A stretch of DNA of 64,000 nucleotides from JBBREP01 sp036501845 (GTDB lineage: Bacteria > Actinomycetota > Acidimicrobiia > IMCC26256 > PALSA-610), in the NCBI GenBank assembly GCA_036501845.1, contig DASXZO010000033.1, forward strand, positions 1 through 64,000. Reading direction: 5' to 3'. Positions within the stretch are counted from its first letter, which is position 1, and every line of letters starts with the position of its first letter. Shown in pieces: positions 42,780 to 51,257 of the stretch. The position numbers were made by a program, and so were the translations under genes. The notes below the pieces were generated by a model. It had not been told where the DNA came from and searched no databases. It saw only the letters and a list, made by a program, of their open reading frames with translations.

Positions 42780-43622
42780 TCAGCGCGGGTGGCGCCGCTG
42801 ACTCTCGAAACGCGCGAGCAGTTCGGTGCGCCGGGCCACGGCCTCCTCGCGTTCCTTCACGAGCTGCTCACGCCGAGCGAGCAGCGCAAGGCGCTGCTCG
42901 GCGTCGATCTCGGGGGTCGGACGGAGGTAGTAACCACGGCCACTCGACGTATGGATGAGCGCCGGGCCCGTCGGTTCGAGCTTGCGCCGAAGCGCGCTGA
43001 TGTGCACCTGCACCGTATTGCGGCGGGCGAGATCGAGGCCGCCGGCCTCGGCGAGCGCCTCGACGCTCACGGGCTCGTTGGGTGACGCGGTCAAGCGCGC
43101 CAACATCGCGAACTCCGTCGGAGTCAGTCGTACGCGATGGCCGCGACGTGCCACCTCGTGGGTTTTGGCATCGAGTGTGAGGTCGCCGAGCGGACCGCGT
43201 CGTAGTGCCGCGCGGCTCCTGACGAGCTGGTCGATCCTCGCATAGAGCTCCTCGATCGCGACTGGTTCGATGGCATGGTCGTCGATACGGAGCTCGACGG
43301 CCAGCAGCCGGTGCTCGACATCTCCGCGTGCGGTCACGACGAGGACAGGCAGCCGCGCCGCGACCTTCAACCAGCGAAGGGCGTCGCGCAGGTCGGCCGG
43401 CTGCGATTCCGATGCATGCACGAGTGCCACGTCGGGCCACTCGGTGCGTACCGCCGTGGGGATGGCGTTCAGCGGGCTGACGACGTGGACGGACCACGTC
43501 GTTTGGGCGCGGGCCATCAGCGCCTTCGCAGCATCATCGAGCCAGGCGCGGGCGTCGCCGGTCAACAGGAGCCGTCGGATGACTCGAATACTACGGGTAT
43601 CCGTCAATCGCCTCTTCGCCAT
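42780..43622 (-). CDS. OmpR-like response regulator with degenerate receiver
   Basis: 280 residues. The N-terminal ~120 residues have the layout of a receiver (VHVVSPLNAI, VALVHASE, LPVLVVTARG) but I cannot find the usual DD...D...K set, so phosphorylation is doubtful. The winged helix at about 145-235 has HRVRLTPTEFAMLARL and NTVQVHISALRRKLEP, as in OmpR/PhoB. A C-terminal coiled-coil-like tail (LLARREQLVKEREEAV) is unusual. ATG 43622; divergent from CheB at 34 bases. Confidence 0.8.
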   Translation of the reverse strand: MAKRRLTDTRSIRVIRRLLLTGDARAWLDDAAKALMARAQTTWSVHVVSPLNAIPTAVRTEWPDVALVHASESQPADLRDALRWLKVAARLPVLVVTARGDVEHRLLAVELRIDDHAIEPVAIEELYARIDQLVRSRAALRRGPLGDLTLDAKTHEVARRGHRVRLTPTEFAMLARLTASPNEPVSVEALAEAGGLDLARRNTVQVHISALRRKLEPTGPALIHTSSGRGYYLRPTPEIDAEQRLALLARREQLVKEREEAVARRTELLARFESQRRHPR

Positions 43623-43656
43623 GGTCAAAGCGCAGGTCGTGGGGTAGACCGAACTC

Positions 43657-44727
43657 GTGCCGGCGCGCGAAATCGCCCCAGAATCGCAACGTGAAGAGGC
43701 GGGGTCCCCGCCATCGAAGGTTGTCTGCGTCGGCGCGTCGGCCGGCGGGGTGGAAGCGCTCGGTGAGCTCGTATCGGGCCTGGCTCCCGACCTGGACGCG
43801 GCGGTGGTGATCGTGCTGCACCTCTCGGCAGCGAGCCCGGGACTCCTTGCGACGATCCTTCAGCGCCGATCGCAGCTCCCGGTCGGCGCCGCCGAGGATC
43901 TGATGCCGATCCGGCGCGGCACGGTTGTGGTTGCCCAACCCGATGCGCACCTGCTCGTGCACAAGGAACATTTCCGCGTGGCGCGCGGCCCCCGCGAGAA
44001 CGGTCACCGCCCTTCGATCGACGCGCTATTTCGCAGCGCCGCGGTCACGTGGGGCAGGCACAGCGTTGTTGTGGTGTTGACCGGCGCGCTCGATGACGGT
44101 GCCGCCGGCGCCGCGGCGATCGCGGCGGCGGGCGGCACCGTGATTGCGCAGGATCCGGACGATGCAACTGTGCCCGATATGCCGCGCCACGCGTGCGAGC
44201 GTGTGCCCGATGCCAAGGTCGCACCGCTTGCCGACATCCCCGAACTCATCGCCCAGGTGGTGAAGACCGTGACCGACCACGTCGCCGACGAAGCGCTCCA
44301 CCCATTCGCGACTACCGAGACGGCGATCGCGGCGGGTGCACCGCCGCTCGCTCATTGGCCGGGTGATGCCGTCGCCGCCGGCCTCTCGTGCCCCGACTGC
44401 GACGGCTCGCTGTTCATGGTGCCCAGCGACGGCTATCGCTTGCGCTGCCGCGTCGGGCACGCGTGGACCTATGAGGGGCTCGCCGCGCAACACGACAGCG
44501 AGCTCGAGGCGGCACTGGCGCTCGCCGCCCGCATCATCAGCGACGACCTCACGGTCCAAGACCGGCTCGCGGAGCGCGCTCGCGATCATGAGCGCCGTTT
44601 CGCGCTCGCACGCATCGACGCACGCCGCGCCGAGGGTCGCCACCTCCTCACCGTGCTCGAAGCCATCATCCGCCGCATCGGAGATCCGCTCGCCCCGGCC
44701 GCCGAACCGTCGGAACAACCCGGATAG
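43657..44727 (+). CDS. cheB: CheB-type protein-glutamate methylesterase, no receiver domain
   Basis: 356 residues. CheB catalytic domain at 20-195: Ser28 in GASAGG, His55 in IVLHLS and Asp147 in LTGALDDGAAG. There is no receiver domain in front, so regulation differs from classical CheB. The C-terminal part has a Cys4-like segment, CPDC...LRCRVGHAW, then a helix-rich tail rich in Arg, a layout found in CheB proteins of the CheB-CheR-PAS type. GTG start. Eleven bases before the CheR gene, hence a single operon. Confidence 0.88.
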   Translation: MPAREIAPESQREEAGSPPSKVVCVGASAGGVEALGELVSGLAPDLDAAVVIVLHLSAASPGLLATILQRRSQLPVGAAEDLMPIRRGTVVVAQPDAHLLVHKEHFRVARGPRENGHRPSIDALFRSAAVTWGRHSVVVVLTGALDDGAAGAAAIAAAGGTVIAQDPDDATVPDMPRHACERVPDAKVAPLADIPELIAQVVKTVTDHVADEALHPFATTETAIAAGAPPLAHWPGDAVAAGLSCPDCDGSLFMVPSDGYRLRCRVGHAWTYEGLAAQHDSELEAALALAARIISDDLTVQDRLAERARDHERRFALARIDARRAEGRHLLTVLEAIIRRIGDPLAPAAEPSEQPG

Positions 44728-44738
44728 CGTGCGCGTCA

Positions 44739-46559
44739 GTGTCGGATGAGGCCTCGTCCCCTGCATTCGAGGCACTGCTTTCGTATCTGAAGGCCAGTCG
44801 CGGGTTCGATTTCACCGGGTACAAGCGGGCGTCGTTGCAGCGCCGCGTCGACCGCCGAGCACAAACGGTGGGCATCAGCGACTACGAGGAGTACCTCGAC
44901 TACCTCCAGGTGCACCCCGAAGAATTCGTGTCGTTGTTCAACACGATCCTCATCAACGTCACCGGCTTCTTCCGCGATGCACCGATGTGGGCGTATCTCC
45001 AGAACGAGGTACTCCCGAAACAGCTCGAGCAGCTCCCGCACGATCGGCCGATCCGGGCGTGGAGCGCAGGCTGCGCCTCGGGCGAAGAGGCGTACACGCT
45101 CGCGATGATGCTGGCCGAGCTCCTCGGTCCCGATGAGTTCCGCCGGCGCGTGAAGGTGTACGGAACCGACGTCGACGAGGAAGACCTGCAGGCCGCGCGC
45201 CAGGCGTCGTATGCGGCGCGTGACGTCGAGCCGGTGCCCCAGCCATTGCGCGAGAAATACTTCGACCTCGTCGGCGATCGCTACGTGTTTCGCAACGATC
45301 TGCGCCGGTCGATCATCTTCGGACGCCTCGACGTACTGCACGACGCGCCCATCTCCCGCCTCGAGTTGCTCGCCTGCCGCAACACACTCATGTACTTCAA
45401 CGCGGAGACGCAGGCCCAAGTGCTCGAGCGTTTCCACTTCGCGCTCAATGAGCAGGGCGTACTGGTGCTCGGCAAGGCCGAGACGCTCTTGTCGAACAGC
45501 CGGCTCTTCACACCGCTCGACCGTAAACACCGCGTGTTCCAAAAGTCGCCGAGCTTGTTGGGTCGCAGCGCGACGACACGGATCCCGATGCCCGACGCCA
45601 CTGGCGCTGCGGCCGCAACGCTCGAGACCGCGGCACTCGATTCGGTGCCCGCGGCGGTCGTCGTGGTGGATCGCGACGGGCGCGTCGTGCGGGTGAACGA
45701 ATGTGCGCGCACGCAGCTCGGAGTTGCACGCGCAGAGGAGGGCCGGCCGCTCCAGGATCTCGAGGTGTCGTATCGCCCCGTCGAGCTGCGGGCGCCGATC
45801 AACCAGGCCTACGAACACGGCCACCCCGTCCGCATCCCCGAGGTGCATTACGCGTACGACGGGATCGACCGTTGTTTCGACATCGAGATCGTCCCGCTGC
45901 TCGTCGACGGCTCGTACTTCGGCGTCTCTTGCATGTTCGTCGACGTGACCAAACAGCACGAGCTCCAGGCGCAGTTGCGCCAGACCAACAGCGACCTCGA
46001 GCAGGCCTACGAGGAAGTGCAGTCGACGAACGAGGAGTTGGAAACCACGAACGAGGAGCTCCAGTCGACGATCGAGGAGCTGGAGACCACGAACGAGGAG
46101 CTCCAGTCGACCAATGAAGAGCTGGAGACGATGAACGAGGAGCTCCAGTCGACCAACGACGAGCTGCACGCCGTCAATGACGAGGTGCGCGCGCGCGGCG
46201 ACGAGGTCGACCAGCTCAACCAATTCCTCGAGTCGATCCTTGCGAGCCTCCGCGGCGGCGTTGTGGTGATCGACCGCGATCGGCGCGTGCGCGTGTGGAG
46301 CCAGCGGGCCTTCGACATGTGGGGCTTACGTGAGGAGGAGGTTCGCGAAGTCGACCTGCTCGATCTCGACGTGGGCCTGCCCGTGGCCGACCTACGAGAA
46401 GCCATCGACGAGTGCATGGCCCACGACGTCGAGCAGGAGAACCTCGTCGTCGAAGCCGTGACCCGGCGTGGCCGCACGGTCGAATGTCGCGTCTCGATCT
46501 CTCCACTCCGGGAGCGAGGCGTGGTGAACGGCGCCATCCTCGTGATGGACACGCGCTGA
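44739..46559 (+). CDS. CheR-type methyltransferase with PAS domains and heptad repeat
   Basis: 606 residues. CheR N-terminal helical domain (1-70; FTGYKRASLQRRVDRR) and SAM domain with AWSAGCASGEEAYTLAMM near residue 112, as in MCP methyltransferases. Then a PAS-like domain (about 300-415; AVVVVDRDGRVVRVNECA), a long coiled coil with seven-residue repeats at 429-484, and a second PAS (about 500-600). It lacks the receptor-binding pentapeptide-type end. Such CheB/CheR-PAS modules are often joined in one protein with a histidine kinase, absent here. Product probably methylates and senses redox or ligand. GTG start. Confidence 0.87.
   Translation: MSDEASSPAFEALLSYLKASRGFDFTGYKRASLQRRVDRRAQTVGISDYEEYLDYLQVHPEEFVSLFNTILINVTGFFRDAPMWAYLQNEVLPKQLEQLPHDRPIRAWSAGCASGEEAYTLAMMLAELLGPDEFRRRVKVYGTDVDEEDLQAARQASYAARDVEPVPQPLREKYFDLVGDRYVFRNDLRRSIIFGRLDVLHDAPISRLELLACRNTLMYFNAETQAQVLERFHFALNEQGVLVLGKAETLLSNSRLFTPLDRKHRVFQKSPSLLGRSATTRIPMPDATGAAAATLETAALDSVPAAVVVVDRDGRVVRVNECARTQLGVARAEEGRPLQDLEVSYRPVELRAPINQAYEHGHPVRIPEVHYAYDGIDRCFDIEIVPLLVDGSYFGVSCMFVDVTKQHELQAQLRQTNSDLEQAYEEVQSTNEELETTNEELQSTIEELETTNEELQSTNEELETMNEELQSTNDELHAVNDEVRARGDEVDQLNQFLESILASLRGGVVVIDRDRRVRVWSQRAFDMWGLREEEVREVDLLDLDVGLPVADLREAIDECMAHDVEQENLVVEAVTRRGRTVECRVSISPLRERGVVNGAILVMDTR
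46023..46187 (+). repeat. 21-bp tandem repeat coding for a heptad coiled coil
   Basis: Eight successive 21-base units inside the CheR gene encode alternating STNEELE / TTNEELQ-type heptads, with only a few substitutions. Copy number may vary between strains by slippage, changing the coiled-coil length between the two PAS domains. Confidence 0.8.
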
Positions 46560-46666
46560 CGCTTCTGGCGCCACTCGGCTCATCCCGCCGAGGTAACTCC
46601 TCCGTGGAGCGCGCGAACAGGTCTCGAACGTCCGTGTTACGACCGGCTCGGCTCGGGTAGATCGCG

Positions 46667-48457
46667 ATGGGGACCGACGCCGCGAGGAGAGCCGTGCAGA
46701 AGACCGCATCCGATCTGTTGGTCGAACGGCTGCTGGCGTGGGGCGTCGACACCGTGTTCGGTCTGCCGGGCGACGGCATCAACGGCATCATGGAGGCGCT
46801 GCGCCGGCAGCGGGACGCGATGCGGTTCGTGCTCGTGCACCACGAGGAAGCCGCGGCGTTCATGGCGTGCGGCTATGCCAAGACGTCGGGTCGTCTCGGC
46901 GTGTGCCTGGCCACGTCGGGCCCCGGCGGGATCCACCTGTTGAACGGTCTGTACGACGCCAAGCTCGATCACATGCCCGTGCTCGCGATCACGGGCATGC
47001 AGGAGATGAATCTCCTCGGCACCGGCTACCAGCAGGAGGTGCACCTCGACCGCGTGTTCAACGACGTGGCCGAGTACAGCGTGATGGCCCTCACACCCAC
47101 GCAGGTTCCGACGCTCGTCGACCTCGCGATCCGCCACTCGCTCGGCCGCCGCACCGTCTCGCATATCACTTTTCCGAACGACCTCCAGATCGCCCCGGCC
47201 GACGAAGAGCCGTACGACGGCCCGGCGCCGGCACGCGCGCCGTCGACGGCACCGGTATTCCTCGCGCCGCCGGGACGGCCGCGCGACGACGAGCTCGACC
47301 GCGCGGCTGCGGTGTTGAACGAGGGTGAGCGGGTGACGATGCTCGTGGGCGCGGGCGCCCTCGGCGCGCGCCACGAGGTGCTGGCGGTCGCCGAAGCCTT
47401 GGCGAGTCCGATCGTGAAGACGCTGCCGGGCAAAGCCGCGGTGCCCGACGACCACCTGCTCACTACGGGCGGCATCGGTCTCCTCGGCACCACCGCGTCC
47501 GAGGACGCGATGGAGGGCTGCGACACGCTGCTCATGGTCGGCACGAACTTCCCCTACACGAAGCACCTGCCCGACGCCGGTGCGGTGCGGTGCGTGCAAC
47601 TCGAGGCCGACCCGATTCGCGCCGGGAATCGCATCCCCACCGAAGTGCCGATGATCGGTGATGCCGCCGAAGGCCTAGCCGCGCTGCTGCCGAAGCTCAC
47701 ACCCAAGACCGACCGCAGCTTCCTCACCGGCGTGCAGGATTCGATGGGGAAGTGGCGCGAGCGGATGCAAGCACTGGCGACAATCACGATCGACACGATC
47801 CAGCCGCAATACCTCATGCGCGTGATCGACGAGGTGGCGGCGGACGACGCCATCCTCACGTCGGACTCGGGCACGATCGCCACGTGGTCGGCACGCCACT
47901 TCGACATCCGCGGCAGCCGTGAGTACTACCTCTCCGGGAACCTCGCCACCATGGCGCCAGGATTGCCCTACGCGATCGCGGCCCAGTGGTTACATCCCGA
48001 ACGCCAGGTGATCGCGTTCGTGGGCGACGGCGGATTCGCCATGCTCATGGCCGAGTTCGATACCGCGGTGCGCTACTCACTGCCGATCAAGGTGGTGATC
48101 AACAACAACGCATCGCTCGGCCAGATCCTGTGGGAGCAGATGGTGCTGGGCTTCCCGGAGTTCGGTGTGCGCTACACCCAGCAGCTCGACTTCGCGCAAT
48201 GGGCCACCACCGCCGGCGGGTTCGGCGTGAAGGTCCGCAGCGCCGACGACCTACCGAATGCCGTGAAGAGTGCGTTCGAGCACGACGGCCCGGCGATCGT
48301 CGACGTCGACGTGAATCCTGACGAACCACCGATGCCGGCGAAGGTCACGTACGAGCAAGCGAAATCGTTCGCGCTCGCGTTCCTACGCGGCCAACCGCAC
48401 AAGGCGTCGATCGCCTCGACGCTCTTCCGCGACAAGTTGCAGGAGCTGCGCCAGTGA
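46667..48457 (+). CDS. Thiamine diphosphate enzyme, pyruvate oxidase/dehydrogenase (PoxB)-like
   Basis: 596 residues with the three-domain ThDP layout: N-terminal Pyr domain with GLPGDGINGIMEAL and catalytic Glu in HHEEAAAFMA, a middle domain around 190-340, and PP domain with GDGGFAMLMAEFDTAV and Asn-rich INNNASLGQ for the Mg2+-ThDP site. The N-terminal VFGLPGDGINGI is most like pyruvate:quinone oxidoreductase and acetolactate synthase-like enzymes; pyruvate to acetate plus CO2 is the simplest guess. No small ALS subunit nearby. It is first in an operon whose next gene overlaps its stop by four bases. Confidence 0.82.
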   Translation: MGTDAARRAVQKTASDLLVERLLAWGVDTVFGLPGDGINGIMEALRRQRDAMRFVLVHHEEAAAFMACGYAKTSGRLGVCLATSGPGGIHLLNGLYDAKLDHMPVLAITGMQEMNLLGTGYQQEVHLDRVFNDVAEYSVMALTPTQVPTLVDLAIRHSLGRRTVSHITFPNDLQIAPADEEPYDGPAPARAPSTAPVFLAPPGRPRDDELDRAAAVLNEGERVTMLVGAGALGARHEVLAVAEALASPIVKTLPGKAAVPDDHLLTTGGIGLLGTTASEDAMEGCDTLLMVGTNFPYTKHLPDAGAVRCVQLEADPIRAGNRIPTEVPMIGDAAEGLAALLPKLTPKTDRSFLTGVQDSMGKWRERMQALATITIDTIQPQYLMRVIDEVAADDAILTSDSGTIATWSARHFDIRGSREYYLSGNLATMAPGLPYAIAAQWLHPERQVIAFVGDGGFAMLMAEFDTAVRYSLPIKVVINNNASLGQILWEQMVLGFPEFGVRYTQQLDFAQWATTAGGFGVKVRSADDLPNAVKSAFEHDGPAIVDVDVNPDEPPMPAKVTYEQAKSFALAFLRGQPHKASIASTLFRDKLQELRQ

Positions 48458-48942
48458 AGCGACGGCGGCGCGGCGGAGAGATCGATCCGATCGACACGGC
48501 CGAGCGCGCGGTGGTGGGCATCGATCGCTTTCTCGTCGACGTGCGCCACGGACGCTTCGAGCGGGCACTGTGCGCGCTGACCGCAGTCGGCGCAGCGATC
48601 ACCGGCGCCGAGATCTTCCTCGAGCACGACCGGGCCAGTTTCGGCAACCGCATGATGTGGTTGCCCGTGGCACTCACTCCCGCGATGAGCGCCGCGGCAA
48701 TAGCGGGCTTCATGTCGAAGCCGCTGGCGAAATCGGTGCTGCCGGCGGCGTCGGCGCTCGTGGTCGCCAACTCGCTGCAAGGCCAATATCTGCACCTGCG
48801 CGGCATCGCCGAACGTCCCGGCGGTTTCGCGCTGGCGCGTTACAACTGCGAGATGGGTCCGCCCACGTTCGCGCCGTTGCTCTTCGCGCTCGTCGGGGGG
48901 ATGGGCCTTCTCGCGGCGATTTTGCGTCGCGAGGACGACTGA
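48454..48942 (+). CDS. Membrane protein, unknown function (in an oxidoreductase operon)
   Basis: 162 residues. Basic N-terminus (RRRRGGEID), then hydrophobic helices about 40-57 (LCALTAVGAAITGAEIF), 68-85, 90-108 and 138-158. No domain recognised; the layout with polar residues around 115-135 fits a small membrane protein. GTG start overlaps the ThDP stop (GTGA). As the gene lies between the ThDP oxidase and the gluconate-dehydrogenase-type pair, it could anchor them in the membrane, which is not shown. Confidence 0.75.
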   Translation: MKRRRRGGEIDPIDTAERAVVGIDRFLVDVRHGRFERALCALTAVGAAITGAEIFLEHDRASFGNRMMWLPVALTPAMSAAAIAGFMSKPLAKSVLPAASALVVANSLQGQYLHLRGIAERPGGFALARYNCEMGPPTFAPLLFALVGGMGLLAAILRREDD

Positions 48943-48947
48943 CGGTC

Positions 48948-49637
48948 GTGCGGAGCCGGCGCACGCCGACCGGGCCGACACCGGGCACGCACGAAGCTCG
49001 CTTCCCCGGCTTCGACGTGCTCGCGCAACGCGCCACGTGGGACGAGGTCACCGAACACGTCGTGGTGGCGCGGCTCCAGACGCGGCCGCTGCGGTTCTTC
49101 GATGAGGCCGAGGCGCTCACCGCCGGCGCGCTCTTGGATCGGCTGCTGGGTCAAGACGACGAACCGCGTGTTCCGGTGCTCGGCATGATCGACGAACGGC
49201 TCGCCGACGGCATCGGTGACGGCTACCGCTACGACGAGATGCCGGAGGACGCCGACGCGTGGCGGCGGTCGATCGCGGCGCTCGACCGCGACGCCGAGCG
49301 CGAGCACGGAGTGCCGTTCCACGCGCTTGGTCGCGGCTCGCAGATGGATGCGATCGAACGCGTGCAACAGACCGACGGCAGTTGGGCCGATCTCCCGGCC
49401 AAGCGCGTGTTCGAGCTCTGGGTTCGCTATGCGTGCGCAGCCTTTTACTCGCACCCGTGGGCGTGGAATGAGATCGGTTTTGGTGGGCCGGCCTACCCGC
49501 GCGGCTACGCGAACCTTGGAGTGGACAAGCGCGAACGGTGGGAAGCGGCTGAGGTGGACGCGAGCGACCCGGTTCCATGGTCGCAGCGGGCCGACGCCGC
49601 CAAGCGCGCCCATGCATCGCGCGAGCCGCAACCGTGA
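48948..49637 (+). CDS. Gluconate 2-dehydrogenase subunit 3-like protein
   Basis: 229 residues; FFDEAEALTAGALLDRLL near residue 45, IDERLADGIGDGYRYDEMP, then FYSHPWAWNEIGFGGPAYPRGY, the hallmark of the gluconate 2-dehydrogenase subunit 3 family. That subunit usually carries a Tat signal and accompanies the GMC flavoprotein, exporting it; no Tat signal is seen here, so this pair is probably cytoplasmic. GTG 48948 lies five bases after the membrane-protein stop. GMC gene overlaps its stop by four bases. Confidence 0.83.
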   Translation: MRSRRTPTGPTPGTHEARFPGFDVLAQRATWDEVTEHVVVARLQTRPLRFFDEAEALTAGALLDRLLGQDDEPRVPVLGMIDERLADGIGDGYRYDEMPEDADAWRRSIAALDRDAEREHGVPFHALGRGSQMDAIERVQQTDGSWADLPAKRVFELWVRYACAAFYSHPWAWNEIGFGGPAYPRGYANLGVDKRERWEAAEVDASDPVPWSQRADAAKRAHASREPQP

Positions 49638-51256
49638 GCGCGAGCGTGCGGGATCGCAACGAATCGGCGTGGTTGCTCCCGCGCGACGGCACACGCACGA
49701 ACCACGGGCTACGGCGCGACATGCGCCGCTACGCCGACAGCGACGAGGTCGACATCGCGATCGTGGGGTGCGGCGCCGGCGGCGGTGTGCTCGCTCAGCG
49801 ACTGGCGCGCGCCGGTTGGAGCGTGGTGGTGTTCGACGCCGGGCCGTGGTGGGATCCCGACCGCGACTGGGTGAGCGACGAGGCCGGTTCGCAGCATCTC
49901 TACTGGACCGAGCCGCGCGTGATCAGCGGATCGAACCCCGTTGCGCTGGGGTCGAACAACTCTGGACGCGGTGTGGGCGGCTCGATGGTGCACTTCGCCG
50001 GTTACGCGCCGCGCTTTCACCCGTCGGACTTCTCGACCTTCACCGACGACGGCGTCGGCGCCGACTGGCCGATCGACTACGCCAACCTGCGCTCGTACTA
50101 CTCGGACATGGAGGCGGAGCTACCGGTCGCGGGCGAGGACTGGCCCTGGGGCGACCCACATCGCTACCCCCACTCGCCGCATCCTCTCGGTGGCAACGGG
50201 CTGGTGTTCCAGCGCGGCGCGCTCGGCGCGGGGATCGACGTGAAGGTCGGTCCGGTCGCGATCACCAACGGTCGTTTCGGCAACCGCAACCACTGCATCT
50301 ATCGCGGCTTCTGCCTGCAGGGTTGCAAGGTCAACGCCAAGGCCTCGCCGCTCATCACCCACGTGCCCGATGCGCTTGCCCACGGCGCCGAGATCCGCCC
50401 CGACTCGATGGTGAGCCGGGTCGAGATCGACGGGCGCGGTCGCGCCTCTGGCGTCACCTACTTCCGCGACGGCGCGGAGCATCGCCAGCGCGCCGCCGTC
50501 GTGGCGGTGTGCGGTTATTCGATCGAGACGCCGCGACTGCTCCTCAACTCGGCCTGCCGTTCGTTTCCCGACGGGATCGCCAATCACCACGGGCTGGTCG
50601 GCCGCTACGTGATGGTGCAGGGCGCCCCGCAAACCGCGGGCCGTTACGACGCCGAGGTCCGGCCGTACAAGGCGCCGCCGCCCGAAGCGTCGAGCGAGGA
50701 GTTCTACGAGACCGATCCGTCGAAGCCCTATCGCCGCGGCTTCTCGCTGCAATGTGTGTCGCCGCTGCCGATCGTGTGGGCCGAACACGTGGCTGCGCAG
50801 GGCCACTGGGGCGGCGTGCTGCGCGAGTACATGCGCGACTACGTGCACTGGGCCGTGTTCGGTGCGCTCTGTGAGCTGCTGCCGCAAGCCGACAACCGTG
50901 TGACGCTTGCTGACGAGACCGACCGGCACGGTCTGCCCGTCGCGAACTTCTCGTACAGCCTCGGCGACAACGACCGTGCGCTGATGGATGCGGCCCAGCA
51001 GAAGATGGAGGAGATCCACCACGGCGCGGGTGCCGACGAAGTGATCACCATCAAGCGCTTCGCGCACCTCGTCGGTGGCTGCCGCATGGCTGCCGACGAG
51101 CAACACGGGGTGGTGGACGGCGAGCTGCGCACGTTCGCGGTGCCGAACCTCTATCTCGTAGACGGCAGCGTGCTCCCCACACAAGGGAGCGCGAACCCGG
51201 CGCTCACGATCATGGCCCTCGCGGCCCGCGCCGCCGATCTCATGGCACCGCGCTGA
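49634..51256 (+). CDS. GMC-family FAD oxidoreductase (gluconate dehydrogenase-like large subunit)
   Basis: 540 residues; Rossmann FAD motif AIVGCGAGGGVLAQRL near 39, FGNRNHCIYRGFCLQGC with Cys residues, and C-terminal GMC block DGSVLPTQGSANPALTI; the catalytic His/Asn pair probably lies in LVGGCRM and SANP regions, but I have not aligned them. Oxidises an alcohol or sugar hydroxyl; with the small subunit it is probably a dehydrogenase. No cytochrome gene follows, unlike classic three-subunit gluconate dehydrogenases. GTG start overlaps the preceding stop. Confidence 0.88.
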   Translation: MSASVRDRNESAWLLPRDGTRTNHGLRRDMRRYADSDEVDIAIVGCGAGGGVLAQRLARAGWSVVVFDAGPWWDPDRDWVSDEAGSQHLYWTEPRVISGSNPVALGSNNSGRGVGGSMVHFAGYAPRFHPSDFSTFTDDGVGADWPIDYANLRSYYSDMEAELPVAGEDWPWGDPHRYPHSPHPLGGNGLVFQRGALGAGIDVKVGPVAITNGRFGNRNHCIYRGFCLQGCKVNAKASPLITHVPDALAHGAEIRPDSMVSRVEIDGRGRASGVTYFRDGAEHRQRAAVVAVCGYSIETPRLLLNSACRSFPDGIANHHGLVGRYVMVQGAPQTAGRYDAEVRPYKAPPPEASSEEFYETDPSKPYRRGFSLQCVSPLPIVWAEHVAAQGHWGGVLREYMRDYVHWAVFGALCELLPQADNRVTLADETDRHGLPVANFSYSLGDNDRALMDAAQQKMEEIHHGAGADEVITIKRFAHLVGGCRMAADEQHGVVDGELRTFAVPNLYLVDGSVLPTQGSANPALTIMALAARAADLMAPR

Positions 51257-51257
51257 C

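Noticed and set aside
46023..46187. CRISPR or minisatellite array
   Set aside because: The repeats are in frame, coding for heptads inside a CheR gene, with no spacers.
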